Source: UBA4636 sp045534575 (GTDB lineage Bacteria; Bacillota; Clostridia; Christensenellales; Borkfalkiaceae). From it: a stretch of 64,000 bases of DNA. Shown here in pieces: positions 8,078 to 16,798 of the stretch. Each line of letters begins with the position of its first letter. Position 1 is the stretch's first letter. A model generated the notes under the pieces. That model worked only from the letters and a program-made list of their open reading frames with translations, did no database searches and was not told where the DNA came from. Both the position numbers and the translations under genes were made by a program. The stretch is taken from positions 124,001 to 188,000 of the forward strand of contig JAZSJZ010000007.1 of the NCBI GenBank assembly GCA_045534575.1, read 5' to 3'.

Positions 8078-9340
8078 TTATTTTTTACCAAAGTTAGGCT
8101 TTTTGCCTGTTGCTTCTTTGATTAAGCCTTCTTCAATAAGTTTTTCGATTGACCTTCTCTTAATATCTAAAGTGTAGTCTTGCTTTTCGTATTTTGCATC
8201 CTTTTCCATACCTAAAGTTTGGGCAAGCGCTTCAACTAAGCGGAACGCTCTCTTTAACGCTAAATCGCTCTTAATCTTGAACATAAACGGCGTATCTTCA
8301 AGCGACTTTTTATCGCTAACGTCTTTTTGGTGGAAGGTAGATGATGGCAAGTCTTCGCTGTTAGGGTCAAGCGCAAGGTATAAGCAAAGCGTTTTTCCGC
8401 TTAAAGCAAATCTTGCTATAGTTGACCTTCCGTGATTAAATCTATCGCCCTTCCAACTAATGGTCGAGTGAACTTTCTTATAAGATAGGAGCGCGTTCTT
8501 AATTTCGCTATAATAATCTTTGCTCTTAGCGTCGCCTAAAACCATTTTTGCTTGGAAACTCTTCTTCAAGAAGGAATATTCTTCGTCTTCAGCAATAGCA
8601 ACTTCAGCCTCAACTTCGTCAGCCACTTCTTCTTCGATTTCTTCGACTTCTTCAGGCTCTTTAACAACCTCTTTTTCAACGATAACTTCTTTAACGATAA
8701 CAAGCCCTTTTAATCTTTCAACAACGCCTTCGATAATTTCGTTCTTATCTTCTTCGGTTAGAACGGCAACGTCTTTCACCTTTTCAACAACCTTATCAAC
8801 GATTTCGTCAATAGTATCATCGTCAAGCGAAGCGGTTTGTTCTTCTTCTTCGTCTTCCTCTTCCTCTTCTTCCTCTTCTTCGCTAGCCTTCACAGGTCCG
8901 CCAAGCGCATTAACCATTTTCTTAACTAAATCGTCAGCGCCAATCTTTTTGCCCTTAGATGGCTTTAAGATAAACATAAGTGCAATAAAAACTGCAGCAC
9001 ACGGAATTATGCACATTGCAATAATCGCAACAGATGCACCCAAGAAACGAATACCCGCAAGTAGAGTCATGCAGATTAAAACGTAGTAAGACAAATTCTT
9101 AATATATTTTGCCTTTACAGCATCCTTAACGGTCTTACCAACAATAAACGCTATAATAATATAAACCGTGATTGCAACCGTGAACGCTTGAAAAGTTTTC
9201 ACAAGTTCTGGAATAAAACTTAAAAAACCCGTATCCGTAGCAATGCCGTTAATCATATCGGTAAAAATAAAACCGCAAACGGAAATTGCAACTGCTAAAA
9301 CGTAACCAATTAGCGCCCAAATGTTGAACGATTTTTTCAT
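8078..9340 (-). CDS. four-helix membrane protein with acidic linker and conserved C-terminal domain
   Basis: 420 aa. Residues 1-125 hold four membrane helices. About 155-175 is an almost pure E/D run, followed by charged helices with alternating V/E/K (about 175-245). About 250-345 is a compact domain (SFQAKMVLGDAKSKDYYSEI ... FALSGKTLCLYLALDP) that I recall from many uncharacterised clostridial proteins but cannot name. The C-terminus is basic (IKEATGKKPNFGKK). This suggests a membrane anchor, an extended cytoplasmic stalk and a folded head. SD is GAGAGGT. It is monocistronic, with its own terminator. Function unknown. Confidence 0.65.
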   Translation of the reverse strand: MKKSFNIWALIGYVLAVAISVCGFIFTDMINGIATDTGFLSFIPELVKTFQAFTVAITVYIIIAFIVGKTVKDAVKAKYIKNLSYYVLICMTLLAGIRFLGASVAIIAMCIIPCAAVFIALMFILKPSKGKKIGADDLVKKMVNALGGPVKASEEEEEEEEEDEEEEQTASLDDDTIDEIVDKVVEKVKDVAVLTEEDKNEIIEGVVERLKGLVIVKEVIVEKEVVKEPEEVEEIEEEVADEVEAEVAIAEDEEYSFLKKSFQAKMVLGDAKSKDYYSEIKNALLSYKKVHSTISWKGDRFNHGRSTIARFALSGKTLCLYLALDPNSEDLPSSTFHQKDVSDKKSLEDTPFMFKIKSDLALKRAFRLVEALAQTLGMEKDAKYEKQDYTLDIKRRSIEKLIEEGLIKEATGKKPNFGKK

Positions 9341-9480
9341 TTTCGTTACCTCTCAAACATTTTTATTTTTGCCAAAAACATAAATTTTTCGACATTTATA
9401 TATATATGATATCACTTTGACAACTATTTTTCAATAGTTTTTAAAAATTTCGCCCAACTTATCACAATGTTTTCACAAAA

Positions 9481-9513
9481 AAAGACCTTTTCAACACTTT
9501 TTGAAAGGTCTTT
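9481..9513 (-). terminator. terminator of the beta-helix lipoprotein gene
   Basis: 10 bp stem AAAGACCTTT (9481-9490) with its complement at 9504-9513, T-run on the minus strand. Confidence 0.85.
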
Positions 9514-9529
9514 TTCTAATTTTTAATAT

Positions 9530-12394
9530 TTAATCGGTAACAACTTCAATTTTATCAATATAAAACGTTGCTGAAGAATTTAAAATATAAATTCGCATAA
9601 AGTTTACGTTTTTCAAATCTATCTCGCCACCGGTTGTTCCCGCGCTGAATAAATCAAGCCAAACTTCGTTCCAGCCAGTCTTTGTGATATACTGCGTTAC
9701 GTTCCAATTTGCTTCGTTTACGTCGCACTTAGAAGAAGATGATATTTCAATTTGACCTTCGTTGCCCATCTTTGAAATATCGCTACAATAAACGTAAAAA
9801 TGCAAATAGCCGTTTTTGTATTCGCTAATATCAACTTTCGAGAACGTGCCAGATAGCGTTGTCGATTTCCACTTCCAACTTCCATTTCCGTCAAACACGA
9901 AATTTTTAGAAGTGTTAAGTTCAACGTTGAACGAGCCTTCAAGAGCGTTGCAATCAAACAAAACTTTGCGCTTTGCGTTTGAAGAAACGTATTCAACTTC
10001 GTCAGCTAAGTTGACGCTAGAATCGTAAGCCTTTTCTTTAATTTCGCCAAAAGCAATGCGCCCGTATGCCGTCATCTTTCCGCTATTGACTTTTAAAGAA
10101 GTGCCGTAAACCCTAAGCGAGCCTATGATTTTGCACTCTCCGCCATTAAGTTCATAAACGAATTTATTTTCAGGAATAAAATCAAGCGAAGTGTTAACGA
10201 GCGTAGCCGTAGAATTTTTCATATTAAAAAGCCCCGCCTCGCCGTAGCAGAAAACGTTCAAGCAAACTTCGCCCGTTGCGTTTTCTAGTTCAACCATTTT
10301 GGTAAAGGTTCTTCCAATATCATCACGAAGCAGAATAAAATCTTGGTTAGTTTCACCGCTGTTGCGAATTTTCTTCCAATTATCAACTATGCAAGCGCTT
10401 GAATCAAAATAATCGTAAAGATTAGTTCGAGTCATAAAGTTAGGGTTCGCAAGGCACTGATTGATAACGCCGTTTTTGCCACCCGCTTTAATAAAAGTTA
10501 AATATGAAATGCCGTAATTGCTTTTTAAAATATGGTTATCGCACGCCGAAAAATCATAACCGATATACGCGCCAACGCTCTCGTTCATATACGCATAGGC
10601 GTTCTTTCCGCTTGCTTTAATTGACGTATCTTGCGTGAAAGAATTATTGCTAAGCGCATTTTTTGCGGTAACAAAATCATTCTTTGCGTGCCAAATTCTA
10701 ATCCCAACAACGCCAGCGCCTTCGCTTAAATTTAAGGTTGCGCCCGTAGCGTAAGAGACAAAGACTACGCCGTTTTTGCCGTTTTGGCTTTGGTTGGTTC
10801 TAGAAAAAACCGATTGAGTTGAACGAATTTCAACGTTTTTAGGAATAGTAACGGTTGAGTTTAACCTATAAACGCCGTTTGGAATTACAACAATTCCGCC
10901 CTCACCGCCAACCGAATTTAAAACATTTTGAAGTGCGCTTGAACAATCATTTTTGCCGTTAGGCGATAAATTATTAGCAACAAACATACGCGAAGAATTG
11001 CTAAATTCAAGCGATAACGGGCTTATAGCCTCACTTTTAACGTTTCCTCCCTCTAAAATCGTTCTTCCAGTTCCCGCGCTTTCGAAAGTAGAGTTCGCAA
11101 GTTTAATCGAGCCAACCGACGAGTTGTTTTCAATTTTGCCTAATCTAGAATTAGTGAAAACCGCTCCGCTTCTAGAGTTTAAATAATCAGCAAAAACACC
11201 CGTTTGGCAAGATATGTTCGCATTATAAATAACGCCCCAAAAACCAGCGTCCGCCCTTATGCCCGTTGTGAATTTGATACCAATTTTTCCGCCGTCTATT
11301 ATAACGTTTGAAATAAGTTGGTCGTCTAAATCGCCCAAAATAAGCGCAGTTAAATTTTCATTAACGAACGAATTTAGGCTCGCCGTGTTATTAGAGTTAT
11401 AGCCACAGCCTGCGCCAAGCCAAAATTTTGTTGAAACGTGCAAGTTGTCGTAAAAGCCAACGTCGCTCGTAAAATTGTGAGCGATTGCATTGAATAAAAA
11501 CGTTCCGTAAATTTTTTCAAGGTTAACAAGTTCGTTTCCGCTACTTGCTAAAGAAACGCCTATTCCATAGCAACTATTTATAAAAGTTACGTTTCTAATC
11601 GTGGTAGTAACGGGGCTATCGGCATAAATTGTGTAGCCATAAGTTTTAACGTTTTCAACATTTTGTTCTGGGTAGTAAAAAGTTAAACCAACAACACCCG
11701 AATCGCCGTTTAGGAAAATGAGCGGTAAGTCTTTAGGCGCAGCCCTTCCTAAAACGCTTGGCTTTGCTAAAATTACCGTGCCGTAATCAAAATCGCTTGA
11801 AAGTTCGTAGCCACCGCCAGCGTTTAAAGGCTTGTTCCAATCACCAACGAGCGAAACGAACATTGGAATAGTTATCGTAGAAGTTACGAGATATTCCCCG
11901 CTAGGCATAAAGACCGTGCCACCGCCTAAATCTTTTACAGCGTTTAGTGCGTTTTGAATTGCTAGCGTGCTATCGTTTTTGCCTGTTGGGTCTGCGCCGA
12001 AATCAGTAACGATAGCGTCCGCTACAATCGTGCCACTCGTTTTAAATTTTGTTTTGATTAGAGTTTGGCTCGAATTATTATCGTTTATCGCCTTTAAATA
12101 TTGCGCCGAAGTTCCAACTTGAGGCGTTGAAACGCCGTCGCCACTTCCTTGACTTGATGAATTTCCTTCATTAGCCGAACCGCCCGAAGAACTCTCGCCC
12201 GAAGTTGAAGATGAACTTCCTTGAGAATTTGTGCTATTATTTGAGTTACCGCTTAAACTCGACGAATTTTTATCAATACTAATTCGTTCGTTCGAGCCAC
12301 CGCTACTTGATAAATTGCCCTCATTGTTGTTGCAAGCAACTAAAGAAAAAACAATTATCATCGATAGAATTAAAAGAAAAAGTTTTTTCATCAT
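9530..12394 (-). CDS. surface lipoprotein with two pectate-lyase-like beta-helix domains
   Basis: 954 aa. A signal peptide with lipobox (LILSMIIVFSLVAC) predicts a lipid-anchored exported protein, followed by ~70 residues of S/G/N-rich linker. Two Pectate_lyase_3-type domain starts are visible: about 130-180 (VTDFGADPTGKNDSTLAIQN, then GGGTVFMPSGEYLVTSTITI) and about 480-525 (SPNGKNDCSSALQNVLNSVG, then GGIVVIPNGVYRLNSTVTIP). Each is followed by right-handed beta-helix sequence rich in N and S. The last ~120 residues look like a carbohydrate-binding jelly roll. It probably binds or cleaves polysaccharide outside the cell; catalytic residues cannot be assigned by eye. SD AAGGGG. Monocistronic. 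Confidence 0.78.
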   Translation of the reverse strand: MMKKLFLLILSMIIVFSLVACNNNEGNLSSSGGSNERISIDKNSSSLSGNSNNSTNSQGSSSSTSGESSSGGSANEGNSSSQGSGDGVSTPQVGTSAQYLKAINDNNSSQTLIKTKFKTSGTIVADAIVTDFGADPTGKNDSTLAIQNALNAVKDLGGGTVFMPSGEYLVTSTITIPMFVSLVGDWNKPLNAGGGYELSSDFDYGTVILAKPSVLGRAAPKDLPLIFLNGDSGVVGLTFYYPEQNVENVKTYGYTIYADSPVTTTIRNVTFINSCYGIGVSLASSGNELVNLEKIYGTFLFNAIAHNFTSDVGFYDNLHVSTKFWLGAGCGYNSNNTASLNSFVNENLTALILGDLDDQLISNVIIDGGKIGIKFTTGIRADAGFWGVIYNANISCQTGVFADYLNSRSGAVFTNSRLGKIENNSSVGSIKLANSTFESAGTGRTILEGGNVKSEAISPLSLEFSNSSRMFVANNLSPNGKNDCSSALQNVLNSVGGEGGIVVIPNGVYRLNSTVTIPKNVEIRSTQSVFSRTNQSQNGKNGVVFVSYATGATLNLSEGAGVVGIRIWHAKNDFVTAKNALSNNSFTQDTSIKASGKNAYAYMNESVGAYIGYDFSACDNHILKSNYGISYLTFIKAGGKNGVINQCLANPNFMTRTNLYDYFDSSACIVDNWKKIRNSGETNQDFILLRDDIGRTFTKMVELENATGEVCLNVFCYGEAGLFNMKNSTATLVNTSLDFIPENKFVYELNGGECKIIGSLRVYGTSLKVNSGKMTAYGRIAFGEIKEKAYDSSVNLADEVEYVSSNAKRKVLFDCNALEGSFNVELNTSKNFVFDGNGSWKWKSTTLSGTFSKVDISEYKNGYLHFYVYCSDISKMGNEGQIEISSSSKCDVNEANWNVTQYITKTGWNEVWLDLFSAGTTGGEIDLKNVNFMRIYILNSSATFYIDKIEVVTD

Positions 12395-12435
12395 TTTGCC
12401 CCTTAAAAATAATTAAAAAACGAAAATTTTAGTTA

Positions 12436-12462
12436 AATAACGGGCTTATAGCCCCACTTTTT
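12436..12462 (-). repeat. dispersed palindromic repeat, copy
   Basis: Contains the core GGGCTTATAGCCC flanked by TAAC and CACTTTTT, just after the stop of the amidohydrolase gene. Confidence 0.6.
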
Positions 12463-12472
12463 AAAATTTTTT

Positions 12473-13276
12473 TTACAAACCTAAAAGTTTTTCAAGGTTT
12501 TCAGCAAAGATTTTTTGCCTTTCTATATCGGTTAAGTCTATTTGCATAAACCTTTCTAATTCAACCTTAGCATCCCACATAGGAAAATCTGTGCCGAAGA
12601 AAAACTTCTCAACGCCAAATTTTTGAATAAATTCTTTGGCTTTTTTAGGACCAATATATTCTAAGGCGGAAGACGTGTCAAAATAAACGTTAGAAAGTCC
12701 CTCGTATTCGTCAACGTGCTCCCACTCGCTATAGCCACCAAAATGCGCGCAAATAATATTTTGGTTAGGGTGGCGCTTGGCTACGTTTGCAAGCATTTTA
12801 GGCGAAGAAAAGTTATATCGCTTATCGCCCGCGTGGAATAAAATTGGCAACCTTCCATTAACCGCTTGGTAAATTTTTTCAGCGTCTTCCCCGTCCGCCT
12901 CGAAGCGTTGAAAATCCGGGTGAAGTTTTACGCCTTTAAACCCATTTTCTATGCAAAAATCCACTTCTTCTTTCATTTCCTCATAAGTTTGGTGAGGGTT
13001 TAAGGTCATAAAGCCGATAAATTCTTTATGCTTTGTTAACTCGCTTAAAATGAACTCGTTAATTCTATGCACTTGATGCGGAGTTGTTGCAACGCTATGC
13101 ACCAAAAACCTTGAAATGGGCGTGTTTTGGTTTTCCTTCAAAAGTTCTTCAACCGAGCCGTGAAAATCCATTTCAATATTATAAAATTCGCCTATCGCTA
13201 GCGAAGCCTTATCGGCAATTTTCGATGGGTAAATGTGAACGTGCGAATCGATAATTCTAAAATCTTTAAGTTGCAT
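12473..13276 (-). CDS. metal-dependent amidohydrolase (amidohydrolase_2 / TIM barrel)
   Basis: 267 aa cytoplasmic hydrolase of the amidohydrolase-related (ACMSD/2-pyrone-dicarboxylate lactonase-like) family. It has an N-terminal metal site IIDSHVHIYPS, GVKLHPDFQRF on strand 4, LPILFHAGDK, ICAHFGGYSEWEHV, and the C-terminal FFFGTDFPMWD aspartate. Substrate unknown. The start at 13276 (ATG with AAAGGAT seven bases upstream) is better than an upstream in-frame TTG. The stop is followed by a copy of the dispersed repeat and then the beta-helix lipoprotein gene. Confidence 0.82.
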   Translation of the reverse strand: MQLKDFRIIDSHVHIYPSKIADKASLAIGEFYNIEMDFHGSVEELLKENQNTPISRFLVHSVATTPHQVHRINEFILSELTKHKEFIGFMTLNPHQTYEEMKEEVDFCIENGFKGVKLHPDFQRFEADGEDAEKIYQAVNGRLPILFHAGDKRYNFSSPKMLANVAKRHPNQNIICAHFGGYSEWEHVDEYEGLSNVYFDTSSALEYIGPKKAKEFIQKFGVEKFFFGTDFPMWDAKVELERFMQIDLTDIERQKIFAENLEKLLGL

Positions 13277-13346
13277 TTTTGTATCCTTTGACAAAATTTG
13301 TAAGTTATTAATTTATTGTTAGTTTATAAAAAATTAATATTTGTTT

Positions 13347-13392
13347 TTTACAAAATATAAAAAATATGATATAATGTTAACATAATGTTAAC
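13347..13392 (+). promoter_or_regulatory. acyltransferase promoter with tandem 11-mer
   Basis: TTTACA (13347-13352), 17-base spacer, TATAAT (13370-13375). The -10 region overlaps a perfect tandem repeat of ATAATGTTAAC (13371-13381 and 13382-13392), one helical turn apart, a plausible operator. Confidence 0.65.
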
Positions 13393-13422
13393 TTTACTTT
13401 GTTAAAATTTACAGGAGATAAG

Positions 13423-14133
13423 ATGAAAGCCAAGAGAAACGATAGAAAAAAATGGTTTGTTTGCTTTAGGCAAATTGTTAAACTATTCATAAAAAAACCA
13501 AAATTTCATTTCATTGGCAAGGAAATTGAAGACGGTTCTTTATTAATTTCTAACCACGTAGGCGCAAAAGTTCCCCTTTCGATGGAAGTTTATTTTACCA
13601 AAAATTTCCGTTTTTGGGGCACGCACGAGATGAACGACGGGCTTAAAAGCGTTTATAAGTATCTATCAAAAACTTATTTTCACCAAAAAAAGCATTGGAA
13701 TTTGTTTTTATCGAGGCTGTTTTGCCTAATCGCCGCGCCCGTTGCCAACCTTTTTTACAAGGGCTTAAGGCTTATTCCTACCTATGAAGATGCTAGGCTC
13801 AAAACCACTCTTTACGAAAGCGTTGCCACGCTTGAGAAAAACCAGTGCCTTCTAGTTTTTCCAGAAGATTCTTCTAAAGGCTATTTCGATGAAATTCAAA
13901 AATTCTTCCCCGGCTTCGTTCTTCTTGCTAAAACGCTACTCAAAAAAGGCATTGATAGACCTTGCTACTTAATGTATTTTTTGAAAAAGCAGAAGAAGTT
14001 TATAGTTGATAAACCTTTTTTGCTCTCCGAACTTATCAATGGCGATAAGAAACAAGATATCGCCGAAAGATTAAGAATTAGGCTTAACGAACTATCCAAA
14101 ATCTCGATAAGCCAAACAGAAAAAGCAAAATAA
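13423..14133 (+). CDS. lysophospholipid acyltransferase-like protein (PlsC superfamily)
   Basis: 236 aa. PlsC-like features are LLISNHVGAK in the position of the NHxxxxD motif, a central hydrophobic segment (FLSRLFCLIAAPVANLFY), and CLLVFPEDSSKGYFDEIQ in place of FPEGTRS. It probably transfers an acyl chain to a lysophospholipid or related lipid at the membrane. Odd: the residue five after the histidine is Val, not Asp, so the canonical HX4D pair is absent; a different acid or a non-catalytic role must be considered. The start is set by AGGAGAT seven bases before ATG. Monocistronic with terminator. Confidence 0.65.
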   Translation: MKAKRNDRKKWFVCFRQIVKLFIKKPKFHFIGKEIEDGSLLISNHVGAKVPLSMEVYFTKNFRFWGTHEMNDGLKSVYKYLSKTYFHQKKHWNLFLSRLFCLIAAPVANLFYKGLRLIPTYEDARLKTTLYESVATLEKNQCLLVFPEDSSKGYFDEIQKFFPGFVLLAKTLLKKGIDRPCYLMYFLKKQKKFIVDKPFLLSELINGDKKQDIAERLRIRLNELSKISISQTEKAK

Positions 14134-14163
14134 TTATTTAACCTACTCTTCTCTCTTTTTTTT

Positions 14164-14213
14164 ACACCGCCGTTTTTGGTCTAACCAAACGGCGGTGGTT
14201 TTTATTTTTTCTT
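14164..14213 (+). terminator. terminator of the acyltransferase gene
   Basis: 10 bp stem ACCGCCGTTT 14166-14175 / 14187-14196 followed by T-rich sequence. Confidence 0.9.
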
Positions 14214-14236
14214 TTTCTGTTTAAATTTGGCAATTA

Positions 14237-14875
14237 TTAATTATCAATAACTAAGTTGTTGCTTTTTAAAAAATCTTCCACTAGTAAGCCTTTGCAAAAA
14301 GCCTTAGTCTTTGTTATTTTGGCTATTTTAGAGCCGTATTTTTTCTCTAGCGCAAAAGCAAATAAATCTGGTCGCAAAGTGGCGTTACCGAACGAGAAAA
14401 CGGCAATGAGTTTTCCGCTATCTATCTTTAGCGAAACAATTCTATCTCTAACGTCCTTTTCAACGCCCTTTTTATCGGTGATAACAAAAGTTTGAGCGTT
14501 TAAAATTTCGGTCAAATCAACGTTTGAAAAATCGCCTTCTAATTCATATTCGCAACTATCAATCACGCTTGCAAGGTTAGGATTTTTCGTTACGCTAACC
14601 GCATTTTCACACTTAAACCCGCTTGGGCAAAACTTATTAAAAAGTTCTTTAAACTCACTTGCCGAAACGCTCGTTTCCACAAAGCAAAACTCGGCTTTCG
14701 TAATGCAACCAACTGCTATCGGGGCGGACATAAAAATTTTCAAGTGCGGGTTAAACCCTTGCGATTTCTCAACCGCAATTTTGGCTCTTATTAGCGTTTT
14801 ATTTATGTGGCGGAGCGTATCTAAATGCGAAATAAACTCAGCGCCGTTCTGTTTAGAATATTTAAAAACTATCAT
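14237..14875 (-). CDS. DUF2344 protein, partner of radical SAM protein
   Basis: 212 aa protein of the DUF2344/TIGR03936 family: FKYSKQNGAEFISHLDTLRH, RAKIAVEKSQGFNPHLKIFM and APIAVGCITKAEF are the conserved N-terminal blocks. Family members are almost always encoded next to (or fused to) the TIGR03960-type radical SAM protein, as here, 26 bases downstream of it. In many Firmicutes this pair lies near ribosomal protein L21/L27 or rng genes, suggesting an RNA-related role, but the reaction is not established to my knowledge. Confidence 0.88.
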   Translation of the reverse strand: MIVFKYSKQNGAEFISHLDTLRHINKTLIRAKIAVEKSQGFNPHLKIFMSAPIAVGCITKAEFCFVETSVSASEFKELFNKFCPSGFKCENAVSVTKNPNLASVIDSCEYELEGDFSNVDLTEILNAQTFVITDKKGVEKDVRDRIVSLKIDSGKLIAVFSFGNATLRPDLFAFALEKKYGSKIAKITKTKAFCKGLLVEDFLKSNNLVIDN

Positions 14876-14901
14876 ATTTTAACTCTTTTTTAGGCTATAA
14901 A

Positions 14902-16698
14902 TTAAGCCTTTCGGTTATCGCACTTGAAAGTTTTTTGATAACCACAGCCCTTGCAAACCTTCTTGCACCCGCCAGAAACTATAGCCTCTTCTGCCTTTTT
15001 TGCCTCGTTAAGAAGGAAGTTTTTATCAACTAAAATATCAATAAAATCCCAAGCGAGAATTTCGTCATAGTCCATTTTACGGGTATATAGCCCCACTTCT
15101 AGCCCGCAATCTTTCATTGCGTCATAATAAGTTTGGTAGTTCACACGCTCTGCCCAGCCGTCAAGATACGAGCCGTTTTGGTATGCCTTTAAAAGAACTT
15201 TACCAACCCTTCTATCGCCTCGAGCAAGCACTGCTTCCAAAACAGAAAGGTCAAAATCGTTCCAACTAAACACAACGCCTTTTACGTAAAGCCTTTCTTT
15301 TAGCCTTGCAATTTTATGCTCAAATTCTTCTCTCGTTATCTGCCTTGACCACTCAAAAGGCGTGAAGGGCTTAGGAATAAACGTTGAAACGCTTACCGAA
15401 ATTCTAAGCGATTTTGCAAACTTTTTGTTTGCCGAATAAATATCACGAATTTTATAAACTATATCGCAAATGCCGTCTAAATCTTCGTCAGTTTCGGTTG
15501 GTAAGCCCATCATAAAATAAAGTTTAATAGAAGTGTAACCACGCTCGAAAGCAGTTTTTGCGCTTCTTTCAATTTCTTCTTCAGTGATATCTTTATTGAT
15601 AACGTCACGAAGGCGTTGAGTTCCAGCCTCAGGCGCAAAGGTGAGCGAATTTTTGCGAGATTGTTCAATAAAATCGCCGTCAAAACTATCAAGCCTAAGC
15701 GAAGGGAGTGCAACGTGCGTGCAAGGAAGTTTCTCTTTTAGCGATAATAAAAGTTCTTTCAAATGCGGATAGTCGCCCGTTGATAAACTATTTAAACTAA
15801 CCTCATCAAACCCCGTTGACTCTATAAAATCAACGGCTTGCTTGGTTAGATTTTCAACCGAGCGCATTCTAATAGGTCGATAGATAAAGCCCGCTTGGCA
15901 AAACCTACAACCTCTAGGGCAACCACGCATAACTTCTATTATTGCTCTATCGAAAACAGTTTCGATGTTTCCAACCAACTGCTTTTTGGGAAAAACTGCA
16001 TTATCTAAGTCGTAACAAACGGCTTTTTTAACGCTCGTTTTACCGCTAAACCCTTCTATAAGCCCGTTATCGCCATATTTTACTTGCATTAAAGACGGAA
16101 CGTAAACCCCGTCAAGACGCGAGGCTTTTTCTAAAAACTCGCTTTTATTCTTAGATAAAAGTTTTATTTTTGCAAGTTCAGCCATAACCTCTTCGCCGTC
16201 GCCTATAACGAATAAATCAAAAAAATCGGCAACGGGTTCAGGGTTAAAAGCGCAAGGTCCACCGCCTTGAATTATAGGAAATTCTTCGCCCCTATCTTTT
16301 GCAAGGAGCGGAATCCCGCCAAGGTCGAGCATATATAGAACGGTAGTGTAACTCATTTCGTATTGCAAAGAAAAGCCGAGCATATCAAAATCTTTTAAAG
16401 GCTTTTTGGAAGTTAAACCGTAAAGATAATGCCCGTTTTCTTTTAAAAGCGTGCCAAAATCGTGCCAAGGCGAATAGCACCTATCAACAAAAACACCCTC
16501 AACCCGCTCTAGTGCTTCCGTTACAATTCTAATTCCAAGGTTAGACATGCCAACCTCATAAATATCAGGAAAGCAAAGACAATAGTTAAACTTATTCCAC
16601 TTGTTTTTCGGCTCGTTATACTCACCGCCAATATATCTTGCCGGTTTTTCAACGAGTTTTAAGATTTGTTCAATGGTTAATTTGTTGCTCATAACCAT
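14902..16698 (-). CDS. radical SAM protein, TIGR03960 type (B12-binding-like N-terminus)
   Basis: 598 aa. The radical SAM cluster motif is MRGCPRGCRFCQAGFIYRPI (CxxxCxxC) at about residues 255-275. The N-terminal ~230 residues resemble a B12-binding-like domain (CLCFPDIYEVGMSNLGIRIV, GGIPLLAKDRGEEFPIIQGG). A C-terminal cysteine cluster (CKKVCKGCGYQKTFKC) may bind a second metal centre. It is followed by DUF2344, its usual partner. Two starts are possible, 16698 and 16692. Neither has a Shine-Dalgarno; TAAAAT (16707-16702) lies just upstream, so a leaderless start at 16692 is plausible. Function not assigned. Confidence 0.88.
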   Translation of the reverse strand: MVMSNKLTIEQILKLVEKPARYIGGEYNEPKNKWNKFNYCLCFPDIYEVGMSNLGIRIVTEALERVEGVFVDRCYSPWHDFGTLLKENGHYLYGLTSKKPLKDFDMLGFSLQYEMSYTTVLYMLDLGGIPLLAKDRGEEFPIIQGGGPCAFNPEPVADFFDLFVIGDGEEVMAELAKIKLLSKNKSEFLEKASRLDGVYVPSLMQVKYGDNGLIEGFSGKTSVKKAVCYDLDNAVFPKKQLVGNIETVFDRAIIEVMRGCPRGCRFCQAGFIYRPIRMRSVENLTKQAVDFIESTGFDEVSLNSLSTGDYPHLKELLLSLKEKLPCTHVALPSLRLDSFDGDFIEQSRKNSLTFAPEAGTQRLRDVINKDITEEEIERSAKTAFERGYTSIKLYFMMGLPTETDEDLDGICDIVYKIRDIYSANKKFAKSLRISVSVSTFIPKPFTPFEWSRQITREEFEHKIARLKERLYVKGVVFSWNDFDLSVLEAVLARGDRRVGKVLLKAYQNGSYLDGWAERVNYQTYYDAMKDCGLEVGLYTRKMDYDEILAWDFIDILVDKNFLLNEAKKAEEAIVSGGCKKVCKGCGYQKTFKCDNRKA

Positions 16699-16701
16699 TA
16701 A

Positions 16702-16730
16702 ATTTTACCACAAATTTCAAACTTTTGCAA
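16702..16730 (-). promoter_or_regulatory. radical SAM gene promoter, leaderless
   Basis: On the minus strand TTGCAA (16730-16725), 17 bases, TAAAAT (16707-16702). ATG 16692 begins nine bases after the -10 box. Confidence 0.6.
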
Positions 16731-16752
16731 TAAAATTGCAATGCGCTCATAA

Positions 16753-16781
16753 TTGACAAAATTTATTTTTATTGCTAAAAT
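16753..16781 (+). promoter_or_regulatory. ung promoter
   Basis: TTGACA 16753-16758, 17-base spacer, TAAAAT 16776-16781; divergent from the radical SAM promoter. Confidence 0.75.
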
Positions 16782-16798
16782 GTTTTAAAGGAGTTTTT

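Noticed and set aside
8520..9086. Serine-rich plus-strand protein
   Set aside because: It is the antisense image of the E/D/V-rich linker of the 8078-9340 membrane protein.
16099..16738. Additional tRNA or RNA gene between radical SAM and ung genes
   Set aside because: The short intergenic region holds only two divergent promoters; no cloverleaf or stem-loop seen.
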